From assembly GCA_037965595.1 (NCBI GenBank), contig CP150183.1:1178001-1242000 (forward strand): a stretch of 64,000 nt of DNA, read 5' to 3'. Below the pieces are notes generated by a model. That model did not search any database and was not told where the DNA came from. It saw nothing but the letters and a program-made list of their open reading frames with translations. Source of the DNA: Alkalihalobacillus sp. FSL W8-0930. Its GTDB lineage: Bacteria > Bacillota > Bacilli > Bacillales > Bacillaceae_D. Each line of letters opens with the position of its first letter. The stretch's first letter is position 1. Both the position numbers and the translations under genes were made by a program. Below are positions 62,168 to 64,000 of this stretch, piece by piece.

Positions 62168-62345
62168 AAGTGAAAAACAGTTTTACATACGTAGATGTCA
62201 AAAGAATCGTTAGACATATATTTGTTACGCGAAACACTTTCGCCTGTTTTTCGGTCGGAACTTCTCTTCTTGCACAGAACGCATCTGCCATCGTGTTAAT
62301 GATGTAAAGAATAAAGACCGCAAACATAATAAGAGGGAAGAGCAT
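62166..62345 (-). CDS. Small two-helix membrane protein
   Basis: 59 residues: a first helix LIMFAVFILYIINTMADAF, a charged loop CARREVPTEKQAK, and a second helix ICLTILLTSTYV. AGGAGG with a 7-base spacer precedes the ATG at 62345, which makes it a likely gene. Family not recognised. Confidence 0.65.
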   Translation of the reverse strand: MLFPLIMFAVFILYIINTMADAFCARREVPTEKQAKVFRVTNICLTILLTSTYVKLFFT

Positions 62346-62515
62346 AAGACTGCCTCCTGTTAACCTTGTATTATCTAAACTTTATCAAAAAAATAAAGAA
62401 AAAGATAGAAAAACGATCAAACTTCTCTAGTTTTCTATTACCCAATGCATTTGGACAAACCTTTACACGGAGTCCAAACTACCCGTATCATAAAAGGGGA
62501 AGGGTGGTTGAAGTG

Positions 62516-63097
62516 ATGATTAGGAATAAATGGAAAGTAGCGTTTATCGTTTTAGCTGTAGTGGTTCTTCTTGCTATTATTGCATTGTTTGTTACGTTAA
62601 GAACCATTTTACCTGAGGCCGAAAACGTGCCTTATACTGAAAATGTGCTAACAAATGAGGAAGGTCTCGTGGAAATTCATTCGACGAAAGCACAACTAAA
62701 TGAGTTCATATTAGAAGCAACAAGTGATCAAGACGAAACACCTTACACAGTTGAACTCTTATCAGACACCGTTGAATTCCAGTCAACATTTCGTTTTTTA
62801 GGACAATCAATCCCGATTACCATTAACTTTGATCCTGAGGTAGCAGAGAATGGTGATTTACTTCTTCAGGCAGAGTCGCTTTCATTTGGGTTCCTATCCA
62901 TTCCAACAGAACAAGCCATGCAGCTGGTAAAAAATCACACAGAGTTACCTGAGTGGATTGTCGTGCATCCATCTGAGTCGTTCATTGAAGTTCAGCTAAC
63001 AAATGCACGATTGGATGATCTGTATTCATTTAGAGTCATTGACTTTGATTTAGCTCGTGATGAAATTCAAGTAGAAATGTTTATAAACAGGGATTAG
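62516..63097 (+). CDS. YpmS-like (DUF2140) membrane-anchored protein
   Basis: 193 residues: N-terminal NKWKVAFIVLA anchor (about 4-26) and an external domain with STKAQLNEFI, SIPITINFDPEVAENGDLLLQAESLSFGFLSIP (core FDPEVAENGD) and WIVVHPSESFIEVQLT, the pattern of B. subtilis YpmS. Function unknown. ATG at 62516 follows GAAGGG by about 11 bases; GTG at 62513 is equally possible. Confidence 0.82.
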   Translation: MIRNKWKVAFIVLAVVVLLAIIALFVTLRTILPEAENVPYTENVLTNEEGLVEIHSTKAQLNEFILEATSDQDETPYTVELLSDTVEFQSTFRFLGQSIPITINFDPEVAENGDLLLQAESLSFGFLSIPTEQAMQLVKNHTELPEWIVVHPSESFIEVQLTNARLDDLYSFRVIDFDLARDEIQVEMFINRD

Positions 63098-63104
63098 ATA
63101 GAGG

Positions 63105-63137
63105 GGCTAGAAACAATCGAATCGTTTGTTTCTAGCC
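63105..63137. terminator. Hairpin between ypmS-like gene and hpr
   Basis: GGCTAGAAAC pairs with GTTTCTAGCC between two convergent genes. No clear T run follows on either strand, so it may be a processing or weak termination hairpin. Confidence 0.5.
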
Positions 63138-63146
63138 TATAGTTTG

Positions 63147-63743
63147 TTACGAAGATTTTGATATGTCCTCTTGATCATTATCTGATAATGATTTGATACA
63201 AAGATGCCCATCTTCTTCATTTAGGCAATCCTCAAACTTGAGGAGGGAACTCTCAAATCGATCAACAAAGTCACTTCCGTACACATGACGCACAATACTA
63301 AGAAGCTCAGAGAATTCAGGGAACTTCCCGTACAGCTCTTTAATGGGTAATGCGCCACCGTATACACTGTACGTATGTTCATCGTAGCTCCGAAAGGTTT
63401 CAAGCAATAATTCTTTTCCTTCATCCGTCAAATAAATATACGTATTTCTTTTATCATTTTCTTTTTTTGAAAAGGCGAGAAGACCACGAGCTTCAAGCTT
63501 TTTTGAAAAGTTAAAAGCAGTGGAGACGTGCATAACGCCGAAATTAGCTATGTCTGTAATGGAAGCCCCATCTAACTGATAAGAAATCCAAAGAATGTGG
63601 TGTTCGTTCAAGTTCAAGTTAAAAGGCTTAATCCATGCCTGCCAGTCCTTTTCAACTGACTTCCAAAGGGCTTTACTTAGTTGGGCTAGGCGATGACTAA
63701 ACATAACTGATTGCTTTAAAGAGTGCGGCGTTTGGTGTTCCAT
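63147..63743 (-). CDS. hpr: Hpr (ScoC), MarR-family transition-state regulator
   Basis: 198 residues: winged helix with [43 protein letters not shown], here cited by its HTH core SITDIANFG and the wing [17 protein letters not shown], then a C-terminal helical extension typical of Hpr. It represses extracellular protease genes and sporulation initiation in B. subtilis. ATG at 63743 has GGAGGAG upstream. Position next to prsA is as in B. subtilis. Confidence 0.93.
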   Translation of the reverse strand: MEHQTPHSLKQSVMFSHRLAQLSKALWKSVEKDWQAWIKPFNLNLNEHHILWISYQLDGASITDIANFGVMHVSTAFNFSKKLEARGLLAFSKKENDKRNTYIYLTDEGKELLLETFRSYDEHTYSVYGGALPIKELYGKFPEFSELLSIVRHVYGSDFVDRFESSLLKFEDCLNEEDGHLCIKSLSDNDQEDISKSS

Positions 63744-63879
63744 GTAATCTCCTCCATCCATAATCCGTCACAATACTTCCCTGCGTATATCTCTCTATCA
63801 TTATTTTTGAATACTTTTATTATGACAAGAAATGGGTAAGAAATAAAGTACTAATTTTCGGAATATACAAAAATCCTAC

Positions 63880-64000
63880 CTAATCCTTTTTGACAAGCTT
63901 CTGTAATTCTTCTACGTTTTTCTGAACGTCTTCAACTTCCGACTTAATTCGTTCAATAGAAGGGGCTGTTTCTTCTTGCCATTGATCGATTGAATGCTTG
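63880..64000 (-). CDS. C-terminal end of a YtxH/YhaH-like protein (partial)
   Basis: 39 codons before a TAG stop at 63880-63882; the rest lies outside the window. The end is a charged amphipathic helix (ERIKSEVEDVQKNVEELQKL). B. subtilis has yhaH, a YtxH-type protein, next to hpr, and this fits in position, orientation and style, but the conserved N-terminal part is not visible. Confidence 0.6.
   Translation of the reverse strand, partial: KHSIDQWQEETAPSIERIKSEVEDVQKNVEELQKLVKKD

Overview
The window is a chromosomal segment of a low- to mid-GC, endospore-forming member of the Bacillaceae. Gene content and local order resemble the Bacillus subtilis prkA-yhbH, yhcX, yheAB, yhaXMLK-prsA-hpr regions, with extra or rearranged genes in between. 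Sporulation genes (prkA, yhbH, spoVR, an alpha/beta SASP, yhaL, a tiny YjcZ-type peptide), Bacillus-type ribosome binding sites and frequent GTG/TTG starts all agree. The strongly acidic tails of exported proteins (PrsA, the VanY-type lipoprotein, the serpin) would fit an alkaliphilic or salt-tolerant species, but that is inference. I saw no rRNA, tRNA, prophage, transposase or CRISPR array.

Layout. 1-4.5 kb: a partial class A penicillin-binding protein, the PrkA kinase, a type I signal peptidase and YidD. 4.6-10 kb: an accessory stretch with a VanY-type lipoprotein, a small WYL-like protein, a YcxB-like gene next to a broken tandem copy, a small membrane protein, and an AraC regulator whose end overlaps a convergent MFS exporter. 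10-17 kb: a beta-helix protein, YhbH, small membrane proteins, a lipoprotein serpin with a coupled membrane protein, and DedA. 17-21.5 kb: an AldB-like aldehyde dehydrogenase under a cre site, a 17-unit 20-bp tandem array, and a Zur-type operon (COG0523 GTPase plus zinc-free S14), then a SigB-type short-chain dehydrogenase. 21.6-26.3 kb: metabolic genes. 26.3-31.3 kb: the glycogen operon glgC-glgA-glgP under a cre site. 31.5-40.9 kb: CheX, YhcX, GlpD, PgcA-GalE, SpoVR and a YusW-like lipoprotein. 41-50 kb: a heterodimeric ABC exporter, PspA with a SigW-type promoter, an aminotransferase, LemA-HtpX and two copies of a MITE-like element. 50-64 kb: SASP, MsmX, a PucR-type regulator, YheB, YheA, YhaX, a second 20-bp array, a NERD protein, CssRS, YhaM, YhaL, PrsA, YpmS-like, Hpr and a partial YhaH-like gene.

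Themes. (1) Envelope and secretion quality control is well represented: CssRS, PrsA, signal peptidase, YidD, PspA and LemA-HtpX, with ECF-type promoter matches before pspA and lemA. (2) The PrkA/YhbH/SpoVR set, which corresponds to enteric YeaG/YeaH/YcgB, lies within 40 kb; prkA and spoVR each have a good SigE-type promoter match. (3) Carbon storage genes (glgCAP, pgcA, galE, msmX, glpD, GDPD) are spread through the window, with cre sites in front of glgC and aldB. (4) Two dispersed repeat families occur: a 20-bp tandem repeat at two loci, and a MITE-like element at two loci that keeps a hairpin with a compensatory base change.

Where an internal start had a clear ribosome binding site at normal spacing, I trimmed the longest open frame to it and say so. 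All functional calls come from reading the sequence and from memory of the families; no database search was run.
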